This document shows, in pieces, positions 43,534 through 51,477 of a DNA stretch of 64,000 bases (positions within the stretch are counted from its first letter, which is position 1; each line of letters starts with the position of its first letter). Below the pieces are notes generated by a model. The model worked only from the letters and a program-made list of their open reading frames with translations. It had not been told where the DNA came from and did not search any database. Source of the stretch: Bradyrhizobium diversitatis (GTDB lineage: Bacteria > Pseudomonadota > Alphaproteobacteria > Rhizobiales > Xanthobacteraceae); contig NZ_JACEGD010000001.1 of assembly GCF_016031635.1 (NCBI RefSeq), positions 186,001-250,000 of the forward strand. Direction: 5' to 3'. The translations under genes were made by a program, and so were the position numbers.

Positions 43534-44356
43534 TGATCACCTCCGTTCCGGCTTCACGGAGTGCCGTTGCCAGAGCTCCTTCCGGTTGCCGGTCGGTAAC
43601 CAGACGGTCGATATCGGTCCAATGCGCAAATACGGTCAGAGCGCGCTGGTCGAACTTGCTGTGATCGGCGACGAGGATAGCTTCCGCAGCGCGCTTGACC
43701 ATCGCGCCATAGATCGCACCGGCCTCGTCGTCCGCATCGTTCGCGCCTCGGGCGCTGATGCCTGTCGCGCTCACGATAGCGCGGTTGGCCTCGTAGCTGT
43801 TGATGTTGGCGATCGTCTGCGTACCGAACACGTAGCCTTCGGTCGGGTGATAGCGGCCCGGGCAGCACAGCACACGGATCGATGAGTTGACCGCGAGTGC
43901 GCCTGCAATCGCATAGTCGTGCGTGATGACCGTGATGTCGCGCGCACGCGAAGCCAACCGTCTGGCGATGTGAAACGTCGTGGCGCCGGCCGCCAGCATC
44001 AGGACTTCGTTCGGTAGAACGAGGTCCGCGATCGCGGCGGCGATCGCTTCGCGTTCAGCAATCATGAGCGTCTTGCGATCGGTGAGAGCCGGCTCGAGCG
44101 CAAACGGGCGCGAAGCTCCGCCATAGGTCCGGTTGATGAGCTTCTGTTCCTGAAGCTCCACGAGATCTCGGCGTATGGTTTCACCGGATACACCAAGCGC
44201 GGCCGCAATCTCGGAGGCGCGCAGAGTAGGGGCGGCGGTGAGTTGCGCGACGATGTGCTTGTGGCGGGCCAGCTTCGAGAGGCGATCGCCATCGCTCTTT
44301 CGTGGCCGTTTCTCGGCCGCGGAGGCGTCGCTGGTCAGTAGCGGCTCGCTCGTCAT
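43520..44356 (-). CDS. DeoR/GlpR-family transcriptional regulator
   Basis: This 278-residue protein has an N-terminal DeoR helix-turn-helix (LRASEIAAALGVSGETIRRDLVELQEQKLINRTYGGA) and a DeoR C-terminal sensor domain. ANEVLMLAAGATT-like sequence and VITHDYAIAGAL match the sugar-phosphate-binding fold, and ADHSKFDQRAL is the closing family motif. These regulators usually sense a phosphorylated intermediate, which fits a cluster built around kinases. It is divergent from the class III PLP gene and co-directional with the AraC gene. Confidence 0.92.
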   Translation of the reverse strand: MTSEPLLTSDASAAEKRPRKSDGDRLSKLARHKHIVAQLTAAPTLRASEIAAALGVSGETIRRDLVELQEQKLINRTYGGASRPFALEPALTDRKTLMIAEREAIAAAIADLVLPNEVLMLAAGATTFHIARRLASRARDITVITHDYAIAGALAVNSSIRVLCCPGRYHPTEGYVFGTQTIANINSYEANRAIVSATGISARGANDADDEAGAIYGAMVKRAAEAILVADHSKFDQRALTVFAHWTDIDRLVTDRQPEGALATALREAGTEVIIAQP

Positions 44357-44693
44357 TGAGGTGTCCTCATCTGCCTCGGCCGTCGGGACGAGGAAGTCTT
44401 TCTCACGTCGATTTGGAAAGATACACTAATTATGTGGCAAGTCCCTCAAATGTTGGGCAGCAGAGTGCCCAGTATCTCCGCAAGTTGTCGCGTGTCCATG
44501 TGTAGTCGATTGATATTGCTAAGGTAACACTGGTAGCCCGGGGCTGTGTGTCTGAGGCTCCGGTGTCTTTTGCCTCCTGGCAGCTTGCCATTGTGGGAAT
44601 TTGCACAAAACTCCAAGCTGATTGGGGAGTGATTGCGGCGCGATGGGCGCGGCCGTCGCTTTGACTTGCGCAAGGCGCGGTCAGAGGAGGCGT
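44357..44693. promoter_or_regulatory. Divergent promoter region between DeoR gene and PLP-enzyme gene
   Basis: This 337-bp region is less GC-rich than the genes. It contains an inverted repeat TTGTG - 8 nt - CACAA (44591-44608) about 85 bases before the PLP-enzyme start. I saw no copy of the TGATCA array unit here. No clear -35/-10 pair could be assigned. Confidence 0.4.
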
Positions 44694-46040
44694 ATGGTGC
44701 AGCGGGAAAGAGAAATTCTGGCGTTGAACGCCTTCGACCAGGGCCATGCGTCGGCGATGGGCGCCGAACTCGGAGAGGCGGTGCAACGACGCCTGCGGTC
44801 CTTCGGCAAGGCTTCGGTCCTGTTCTACGAGGAGCCGATTCGAATGGAGCGCGCTGAAGGCGTCTACATGTTCGACGTCGACGGCCGCCGATATCTCGAT
44901 CTCTATAACAACGTCCCGTCGGTCGGGCATTCGCACCCTCGCGTCGTCGAGGCAATTCGCCGCCAGGTGGGTTTGCTCAATACCCACACGCGCTATCTCA
45001 ACGACGTGGTCGATGCCTATGCGGAGCGCTTGCTGGCGACATTTCCATCCGAAATCGATCGTGTGGTACTGACGTGCACTGGCAGCGAGGCGAACGATCT
45101 CGCGCTCCGGATCGCAAAGGTCGTCACGGGTCGGGCCGGCTTCATCGTTACAGAGACGGCCTATCACGGCAACACCGCAGCCGTAACCGTCGTGTCGCCG
45201 TCCTCATGTCCCGGCCAACCATTGCCGCTCCATGTGCGGGTGGTGCCGGCGCCCGAGATGTTCCGCCATCCGGTCGGTGATCCCGGTCGGCGTTTCGCTG
45301 CCAGTGTTGCTGCGGCAATTGCCGATCTTGAGCGAAGCGGTATCGGGTTTGCTGGGCTGCTGGTGGACACGATCTTTTCGAGCGACGGCATCTATGCCGA
45401 TCCGGCCGGCTTCCTGGCGCCCACCATAAGCCTCGTCCATGAACGCCGGGGGCTGTTCATCGCCGACGAGGTGCAGCCCGGCTTCGGACGCACGGGGGCA
45501 GCCATGTGGGGCTTCGCGCGCCATGGTGTTGTCCCCGACATCGTGACGATGGGAAAGCCCATGGGTAACGGCTTTCCCATGGGAGGCGTCGCTCTGCGTG
45601 CATCGCTGCTTGATCGCTTTGCGGCCGAAGTGAAGTACTTCAACACGTTCGGCGGCAATCCAGTGGCCGCAGCGGCAGGACTTGCGGTGCTCGACGTGAT
45701 CGAAGATGAGGACCTCTTGGAGAATGCGAGCGAGGTTGGACGTCATCTGATGGACGGATTGCGCGAGATCGGAAATCGCCACGTCCAGATCGGGGACGTT
45801 CGAGGCGCCGGTCTGTTCATCGGCATCGAGCTCGTACGTGATCGCGACGGCAAGGAGCCGGCGCCGGAGCTCGCAATCATGCTGATCAACCGCCTGCGCC
45901 AGCGCGGCTTCCTGATCGGCGCCGCCGGACCGTTCGGCAGCACGCTCAAGATTCGTCCGCCGCTGTGCTTCGGCACGGATCACGCGGATATGTTCATCAC
46001 CGCTTGCGACGAAGAGTTGCGCGCGATCGCGCCGGCTTGA
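44694..46040 (+). CDS. Class III PLP enzyme, phosphoethanolamine phospho-lyase-like
   Basis: This 448-residue fold-type I PLP enzyme is in the class III aminotransferase family. DEVQPGFGRTG holds the PLP-binding Asp, TMGKPMGNGFPMGGV the Schiff-base Lys, and KYFNTFGGNPVAAAAG follows. The N-terminal run NNVPSVGHSHPRVVEAI ... LLNTHTRYL is characteristic of the AGXT2L/ETNPPL branch, whose members cleave O-phosphoethanolamine or phosphohydroxylysine to an aldehyde, ammonia and phosphate. That branch assignment is from pattern memory. The adjacent kinases would supply such a phospho-substrate. AGAGGAGG fixes the ATG at 44694. Confidence 0.88.
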   Translation: MVQREREILALNAFDQGHASAMGAELGEAVQRRLRSFGKASVLFYEEPIRMERAEGVYMFDVDGRRYLDLYNNVPSVGHSHPRVVEAIRRQVGLLNTHTRYLNDVVDAYAERLLATFPSEIDRVVLTCTGSEANDLALRIAKVVTGRAGFIVTETAYHGNTAAVTVVSPSSCPGQPLPLHVRVVPAPEMFRHPVGDPGRRFAASVAAAIADLERSGIGFAGLLVDTIFSSDGIYADPAGFLAPTISLVHERRGLFIADEVQPGFGRTGAAMWGFARHGVVPDIVTMGKPMGNGFPMGGVALRASLLDRFAAEVKYFNTFGGNPVAAAAGLAVLDVIEDEDLLENASEVGRHLMDGLREIGNRHVQIGDVRGAGLFIGIELVRDRDGKEPAPELAIMLINRLRQRGFLIGAAGPFGSTLKIRPPLCFGTDHADMFITACDEELRAIAPA

Positions 46041-46057
46041 GAGGGTGTTCGAAGTTC

Positions 46058-47426
46058 ATGGGCGCAAGAAACGTAAAAACCGCCGCCGATGCCAGGGCCC
46101 TGGTCGAGGAACGGGGCCTGTCCCACGTCAAGCTTGGGGTCGTCGATCTCGATGGCGTCATTCGTGGAAAATATCTCGCGCGAGACAAGTTCTTTGGCGC
46201 ATTGGAGGGTGGCCTCAGCTTCTGCGACATCATCTTCGGCTGGGATTCCAACGACCAGATATACGACGCCGGCAAGTTTACCGGTTGGCACACGGCTTTT
46301 CCGGACGCTAGGGCCCGCATCGATCCTGCGACCTGCCGCGATATCCCGATGGAAGGGAACATGCTGTTCTTCCTCGGCGAGTTCGTGGACGAGGCGGAGA
46401 AGCTCTGCCCGCGCCGGCTGCTTCGCCGGGTCATCGACCGTGCCGAAGGCATGGGATTTGTCCCGTCAGTGGCTGCCGAGTTCGAATTTTTCGTGTTCGA
46501 CGAAACGCCCCACAGCGTGCGGGAAAAGGGTTTTCGCGAGCTGAAGAATTTCACGCCGGGCTGGTTCGGCTATTCCATGCTGCGCGCCTCCGTGGAGTCG
46601 GAATTCCATCGCTCGCTGCTCAAGCTGTGTGACGAGATGGACATGCCGATCGAGGGGCTGCACACCGAGACCGGCCCCGGGGGTCCTGGAAGCGGCGATC
46701 CTGTACACCGATGCGCTCGCCGCTGCGGATCGCGCGGTGCTGTTCAAGACTTTTTCAAAAGTCTGGGCCGAGCGTCAGGGCAAGATGCTCACCTTCATGG
46801 CCAAATGGTCGAACGCGTATCCCGGACAATCCGGGCACCTGCATCTTTCGCTGCGCGACAAGGACGGCAATCCGTCATTTCACCAGAGTGGGCGTCCCGC
46901 CAACATGTCCGACACCATGCGCTGGTTTGTCGGCGGCCAGCAGGCATTGCTGCCGGAGCTGCTTGCGATGGTTGCATCCACCGTGAACAGCTATTCGCGT
47001 CTGATACCTGGTTTCTGGGCGCCGACGGATGCGACCTGGGGAATCGAGAATCGCACCTGTGCGCTGCGGGTCATTCCCGGACAACCGGCGAGTCAGCGCG
47101 TGGAATATCGGGTCGCCGCCGCCGATATCAATCCGTACCTTGCGATCGCCGCGGCACTGGGATCGGGGCTATGGGGGATCGAGCACAGAATCGAACCGAG
47201 CGAGCCAATCGCCGGTAATGCCTATGAGCGAACGCACCCGCCCGAGCGTGCGTTTCCGCGCACGCTGTCGGATGCTGCCGGGCGATTGATGGCTTCGCAG
47301 GCGGCCCGCAATCTGTTTGGAGACGTCTTCGTCGATCACTACGCCATGACACGGCAGTGGGAGGAACGCGAATTCCGCAAGACCATCACCGATTGGGAGC
47401 TTGCGCGCTACTTCGAGATCATCTGA
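46058..47426 (+). pseudogene. Glutamine synthetase-like (gamma-glutamylamide synthetase type), frameshifted
   Basis: The 5' part encodes a GS N-terminal domain (VKLGVVDLDGVIRGKYL, AEFEFFVFDETP, EGLHTETGPG). The 3' part in the next frame continues with AAILYTDALAAADRAVLFK, GQSGHLHLSLRDKDGNPSF and RCA-like VEYRVAAADINPYLAIAAAL to a stop at 47426. The frames join at a run of five Gs (46679-46683); with four Gs the protein is continuous at about 455 residues. The length and divergence fit PuuA/IpuC-type gamma-glutamylation of amines rather than housekeeping GlnA. Either a sequencing slip or a recent inactivating mutation explains it. Confidence 0.82.
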
Positions 47427-47490
47427 TCCCGTTGGAGTTCTGACCCGGCCAAAATCATTCCACCTTCGCATCGAGCACTGAGAGCCGCAT

Positions 47491-48663
47491 ATGGACGTTC
47501 ATATCACCGGGGCCTGGAATTTTCCGACGCGCGTCATCTCCGGTCCGGGCCGCATCGCCGAGCTTCCCGCGGCGTGCCGGACATATGGTCTTGCCAGACC
47601 TTTGCTGGTGACCGACCATGGCCTCGTGAAGACCGACCTCATCGCGGGCATCGTCAGCCGCATTCGCGAGGCGGGCATCCCGCTCGGCATATTTTCCGAC
47701 GTGAAGCCCAATCCGACCGAATCGAATTTGCGCGCGGGAGTGCAGGCATTTTGGGCGGGCGGCCATGACGGCGTAATCGCGGTCGGGGGAGGTTCAGCGC
47801 TGGACGTTGGAAAATGCGTGGCGTTCATGGTGGCGCAGTCGCGGCCGGTATGGGACTTCGAGGACATCGGCGACTGGTGGACCCGCGCCAACACGGATGG
47901 CATCGTGCCGATCATCGCCGTGCCGACCACGGCCGGCACGGGTTCCGAAGTGGGCCGTGCCGTCGTGATCACGCGCGAAGACACCCATGAGAAAAAGATC
48001 ATCTTTCATCCCATGATGATGCCGAAGATCGCGATCGAGGATCCCCAGCTTGCGGTTGGACTCTCGCCATTTCTGACGATGGCGACCGGCATGGATGCGC
48101 TGTCCCACTGCTTCGAGGCTTATTGCGTCAAGGCATTCCATCCACTCGCCGACGGCATTGCCCTTGAGGGGATGAAGATTGTCGACACCTACCTGCCACG
48201 CGCGGTCGAGAATGGGCGTGATCTCGAAGCCAGATCCTACATGTTCGCGGCGGCGTCGATGGGAGCTACCGCGTTCCAGAAGGGACTGGGCGCGATCCAT
48301 TCCGTCTCTCATCCGGTCGGCGCGCGCTACGACACCCATCATGGGCTGACCAATGGTGTAGTCTTTCCCTATGCCCTTGTTTGCAACAGGGATGCGATCA
48401 CCGACAAGATCCCGCACATAGCGCGCGCGTTGAATTTGCCGGGCCATGATTTCGATGCGGTGTTGTGCTGGATCCTGGCCTTGCGAAAGAAGCTTGGCGT
48501 ACCGCATACCCTGGCCGAGCTCGGGGTGGACGAGAGTGACGCCCGGACAATTGCCGCCGATGCGGTGAAGGATCCGACTGCGGGCTCCAATCCCCGGCGT
48601 TTGACCGAAGCGGAGTTCGAACAATTGGCGCTTGCGGCTATTCGCGGTGATCTCGGACCATGA
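47491..48663 (+). CDS. Iron-containing (group III) alcohol dehydrogenase
   Basis: This 390-residue Fe-ADH-family enzyme interconverts an alcohol and an aldehyde or ketone with NAD(P). VGGGSALDVGKCVAFM is the nucleotide loop, VPTTAGTGSEVGR the family signature, and GAIHSVSHPVGARYDTHHGLTNGVVFPYAL contains the metal-ligand histidines (residues ~265-290). It could process the aldehyde released by the phospho-lyase or oxidise an imported alcohol. It is coupled to the next gene by a four-base overlap. Confidence 0.92.
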   Translation: MDVHITGAWNFPTRVISGPGRIAELPAACRTYGLARPLLVTDHGLVKTDLIAGIVSRIREAGIPLGIFSDVKPNPTESNLRAGVQAFWAGGHDGVIAVGGGSALDVGKCVAFMVAQSRPVWDFEDIGDWWTRANTDGIVPIIAVPTTAGTGSEVGRAVVITREDTHEKKIIFHPMMMPKIAIEDPQLAVGLSPFLTMATGMDALSHCFEAYCVKAFHPLADGIALEGMKIVDTYLPRAVENGRDLEARSYMFAAASMGATAFQKGLGAIHSVSHPVGARYDTHHGLTNGVVFPYALVCNRDAITDKIPHIARALNLPGHDFDAVLCWILALRKKLGVPHTLAELGVDESDARTIAADAVKDPTAGSNPRRLTEAEFEQLALAAIRGDLGP

Positions 48664-49883
48664 CCGCCTTGCACGATCTCATTGCGGGCTTCGCGGCGAT
48701 TGGCGCGACCGACGACGGCGGCGTTTGCAGGCTTGCGGCGACGGCACTCGACAAACGGGCCCGAGACCTCTTTCTGCGCGAGATCGGCAACCGCAGCCTC
48801 GTCCCGAGGATCGACGCGATCGGCAACATGTTCGGCGTCGCCATTCTTGACCCTGCGTTCGACGACGTTGTGATCACCGGATCGCATCTTGATTCCCAGC
48901 CGACGGGCGGCCGATACGATGGTGCCTATGGTGTGCTGGCGGGGCTTCTTGCGGTTGAAGCGGTCAGGGAGCGCTGTCTTGCGAACCCCGGCGCCGCACG
49001 ACGCAACCTGGCCGTCGCGAACTGGACCAATGAGGAAGGCGCCCGTTTTCAGCCCAGTCTGACCGGCAGCTCCGTTTTCGCCGGCAGCTTGAGCTTGCAG
49101 GACGCCTACGCCTGTGCGGACGGCGACGGCGTCACGCTCGGCGCTGCGCTGGCCGCGATCGGCTATTGTGGTGTCACGCCACTCGAGTATCGCCCCGTAC
49201 GCTACGTGGAACTTCACGTCGAGCAGGGTGATCGACTAGAGCAGGTTTCAGGGGATATTGCCGCGGTTTCCGGCGCCTGGATGACTCGCAAGATATCGGT
49301 CGTATTTGAAGGCGATTACTCGCATACGGGACCGACGCCGATGCCAATGCGCCGGGATGCCCTGCGCGCGGCGGCCCGCGCGATCGAAGCCCTCTACGTC
49401 GAAGTCGCGCGCGAAGACGTCGGCGCACACGCCTCCGCGGCCCGCATCAACGCTTACCCGAATTCGCCGAATGTCGTTGCAGGCCGAGTGAGGGTCTGGT
49501 TCGAGATCCGACACGAAGACGAAGCCGCGGTTGTCGCCATCAGTGACCGTTTTCTGAAGCGGATCGAACGCGAGGCCCGCGAGATCGGCGTTGGCATCTC
49601 GATCGCCGCCGACGACAGGCGCTCGGCCCCCTTGCTCGATCCGGATGGTGTCGAGTTGATCCTGACCGTTGCGAGCGATGTCGGCTGCAAGGCCCTGACA
49701 TTCAAGACCATCACGGGGCATGACGCGTTGGCGATCCAGAAACGCATCCCAGCTTCGCTCATATTCGTGCCGAGCCGGGGCGGGCTCAGTCACAATCCGC
49801 GCGAGTTCACGGCACCTGAAGCTCTCGACAAGGGCTATGCCGTGCTGGTCGAGACGTTGTGGCGCATGGTCACTGCCGCATAG
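48660..49883 (+). CDS. M20-family hydrolase (N-carbamoyl-L-amino acid hydrolase/allantoate amidohydrolase type)
   Basis: This 407-residue di-zinc amidohydrolase has TGSHLDSQPTGGRYDGAYGVLAGL (His and Asp metal ligands), NWTNEEGARFQ (catalytic Glu pair), YVELHVEQGDRLE (HxEQG substrate/metal motif) and FVPSRGGLSHNPREFT. These are the hallmarks of HyuC, beta-ureidopropionase and AllC. The reaction would release an amine or amino acid, CO2 and ammonia from a carbamoyl compound. With HyuAB elsewhere in the window it could complete hydantoin breakdown, but it is transcribed with the alcohol dehydrogenase, 29 kb away. Confidence 0.92.
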   Translation: MTALHDLIAGFAAIGATDDGGVCRLAATALDKRARDLFLREIGNRSLVPRIDAIGNMFGVAILDPAFDDVVITGSHLDSQPTGGRYDGAYGVLAGLLAVEAVRERCLANPGAARRNLAVANWTNEEGARFQPSLTGSSVFAGSLSLQDAYACADGDGVTLGAALAAIGYCGVTPLEYRPVRYVELHVEQGDRLEQVSGDIAAVSGAWMTRKISVVFEGDYSHTGPTPMPMRRDALRAAARAIEALYVEVAREDVGAHASAARINAYPNSPNVVAGRVRVWFEIRHEDEAAVVAISDRFLKRIEREAREIGVGISIAADDRRSAPLLDPDGVELILTVASDVGCKALTFKTITGHDALAIQKRIPASLIFVPSRGGLSHNPREFTAPEALDKGYAVLVETLWRMVTAA

Positions 49884-50001
49884 CGTGACAGCCATCCGGC
49901 AGCAAGATTCGGTTCTCGCGGATCGCCGGGACTACAGGGCGTGCCTGCATACGCCGACGACTCGGGATGCTGCGACAACGGATCAAGTCAACCAACGATT
50001 A

Positions 50002-50128
50002 TCGTGCGACGAATGCACATATTCGGCCGGACAAACCCGACTGTGCGACCGGTAAGTCATTGATTCGTCTTAACCCGTGGCTGACTCTTAATCAGCGGGT
50101 CCCAGTTCGAGCCCTGGTGCGCCCACCA
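50002..50128 (+). repeat. Right copy of direct repeat ending in tRNA-Lys 3' fragment (att-like)
   Basis: This is the partner of 5078-5205 in the same orientation. Bases 50080-50128 retain more of the tRNA: a complete anticodon arm GCTGA-CTCTTAA-TCAGC with anticodon CTT, the variable region, a T arm that has lost one G (CAGTTCGA instead of CAGGTTCGA), the 3' acceptor strand and ACCA. The D arm and 5' acceptor strand are missing, so it is not a functional tRNA gene. Confidence 0.75.
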
Positions 50129-50258
50129 CCCTTAAGAGATTGGCCCGCAAGGGCTTTAAATTGAGCGGCATTCGCCAGCTCTTCGTCGTCCACACCTCGC
50201 AGTGTCGGTTGATGAACGCTGCCGGCACCTCCGGTCGGAGGACTGATGTGCAACAGGC

Positions 50259-50981
50259 TCAAGAGTGCTGGTCCAAATAGGTGACTTTGGCAGCAAGCTG
50301 ATAGCCGCCGTTGCGCACCGTTTTGAAGATGTGGTTCGCGCCACTCTCCGCGAGCTTGCGCCGCAATCGACTGATCAGCACGTCGATGGATCTGTCTAGC
50401 ACGTCTCCGTCGCGCCCGCGTGTCAGATCGAGCAACTGGTCGCGAGACAGGACGCGACCGGGCCGTTCGAGAAAGGTCAAGAGCAGGTCAAACTCGGCGC
50501 TAGTCAGCTCGATCGAACCGCTTTGTGGACCGACGACCGACCGGGCGGACGGATCGGCGATGAAGCCTTCGAAGAGGTAACGCCCCTTGCCCCCATGGGC
50601 CGAGCGGTCATCTTCACCGCGACGGAGGACCGCGCGGATGCGCGCTATCAGTTCGCGCGGATTGAACGGTTTGCCGAGATAGTCATCGGCGCCGATCTCC
50701 AGGCCGATAATCCGATCCACATCTTCCTTGAGAGCAGTGAGCAGGATGATCGGGATTCGGGAACGCGCGGACCGAAGATCGCGACAAAGATCGAGTCCGG
50801 ATCCATCGGGGAGCATCACGTCCAGGACGATCAGATCGATCTGGTTCGTGGCGATCCGCTCGCGTACCTCGGCGCACCGGGACGCGAGCTGCACGCGAAA
50901 GCCTTGCTCCTTGATATAGCGAGCAAGAAGCTTTCGAATCTCTAAATCATCATCGACGACAAGGATTTGCGGAATGTGCAT
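50259..50981 (-). CDS. OmpR-family response regulator (orphan)
   Basis: This 240-residue protein has a receiver domain with acidic pocket VVDDDLEI and phospho-acceptor Asp54 in LIVLDVMLPDGSG, the switch region LLTALKED and Lys in YLGKPFNP. A winged-helix output domain follows (SIELTSAEFDLLLTFLERPGRVLSRDQLLDL...DRSIDVLISRLRRKL). No histidine kinase is adjacent. It is a close paralogue of the regulator at 55311-56039 and could be served by the kinase there. It is divergent from the lipoprotein gene. Confidence 0.93.
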   Translation of the reverse strand: MHIPQILVVDDDLEIRKLLARYIKEQGFRVQLASRCAEVRERIATNQIDLIVLDVMLPDGSGLDLCRDLRSARSRIPIILLTALKEDVDRIIGLEIGADDYLGKPFNPRELIARIRAVLRRGEDDRSAHGGKGRYLFEGFIADPSARSVVGPQSGSIELTSAEFDLLLTFLERPGRVLSRDQLLDLTRGRDGDVLDRSIDVLISRLRRKLAESGANHIFKTVRNGGYQLAAKVTYLDQHS

Positions 50982-51477
50982 GAGCGCCGGTTTAGTCCGG
51001 TTCGAGCAACCTGAAGGGTATTATTTGTAACGAAGGCTGTCCCCAATTCGCTTGGACATCTTTCGACACAAATGGTGGTCGAGCAGCAACATTAGGTCAT
51101 TCGCGGCCAGATTCCGAGCCATGTAGCCCGTCTATCAACGGCACCGGGTTCACAACAAGGGGGTCTGAATGCGTTCCGCCGCCGGTTTCAACCATTCTGC
51201 GTCATACAAGTCTATTCCGTACCGGCGCCGGTGGCAGCCCGGATATTGCGCATTGCCCCAGCGCCGCCTCGTGCCCAGGCACTTCAGGACGTATCGGAGG
51301 TTGCGGGGGCAGGGCGCCACCCTTCTATGGGTTGTGGTCACCGTTTTGACCCACTTTACCGGCGGGGGCATCGCAAGTGCACTCTTCCTGATCCTCTGCT
51401 CTTCCGGTCTCCGGAGCTTAAGGTCGTACTGCCAGACCGGCCTGAAAGCCGAACCAGCCTCGACGCCGAGTAGCCGA
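50982..51477. promoter_or_regulatory. Divergent upstream region with GTAACGAA/GACACAAAT motifs
   Basis: This region holds GTAACGAA (51027-51034) and TTTCGACACAAAT (51061-51073). Both recur upstream of the paralogous regulator at 56039, at nearly the same distance from each other. From an ATG at 51169, preceded by AAGGGGG at a good spacing, a frame stays open into the lipoprotein gene and includes a hydrophobic stretch (LLWVVVTVLTHF ... ALFLILC). That could be an alternative start or a separate leader. Confidence 0.45.
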
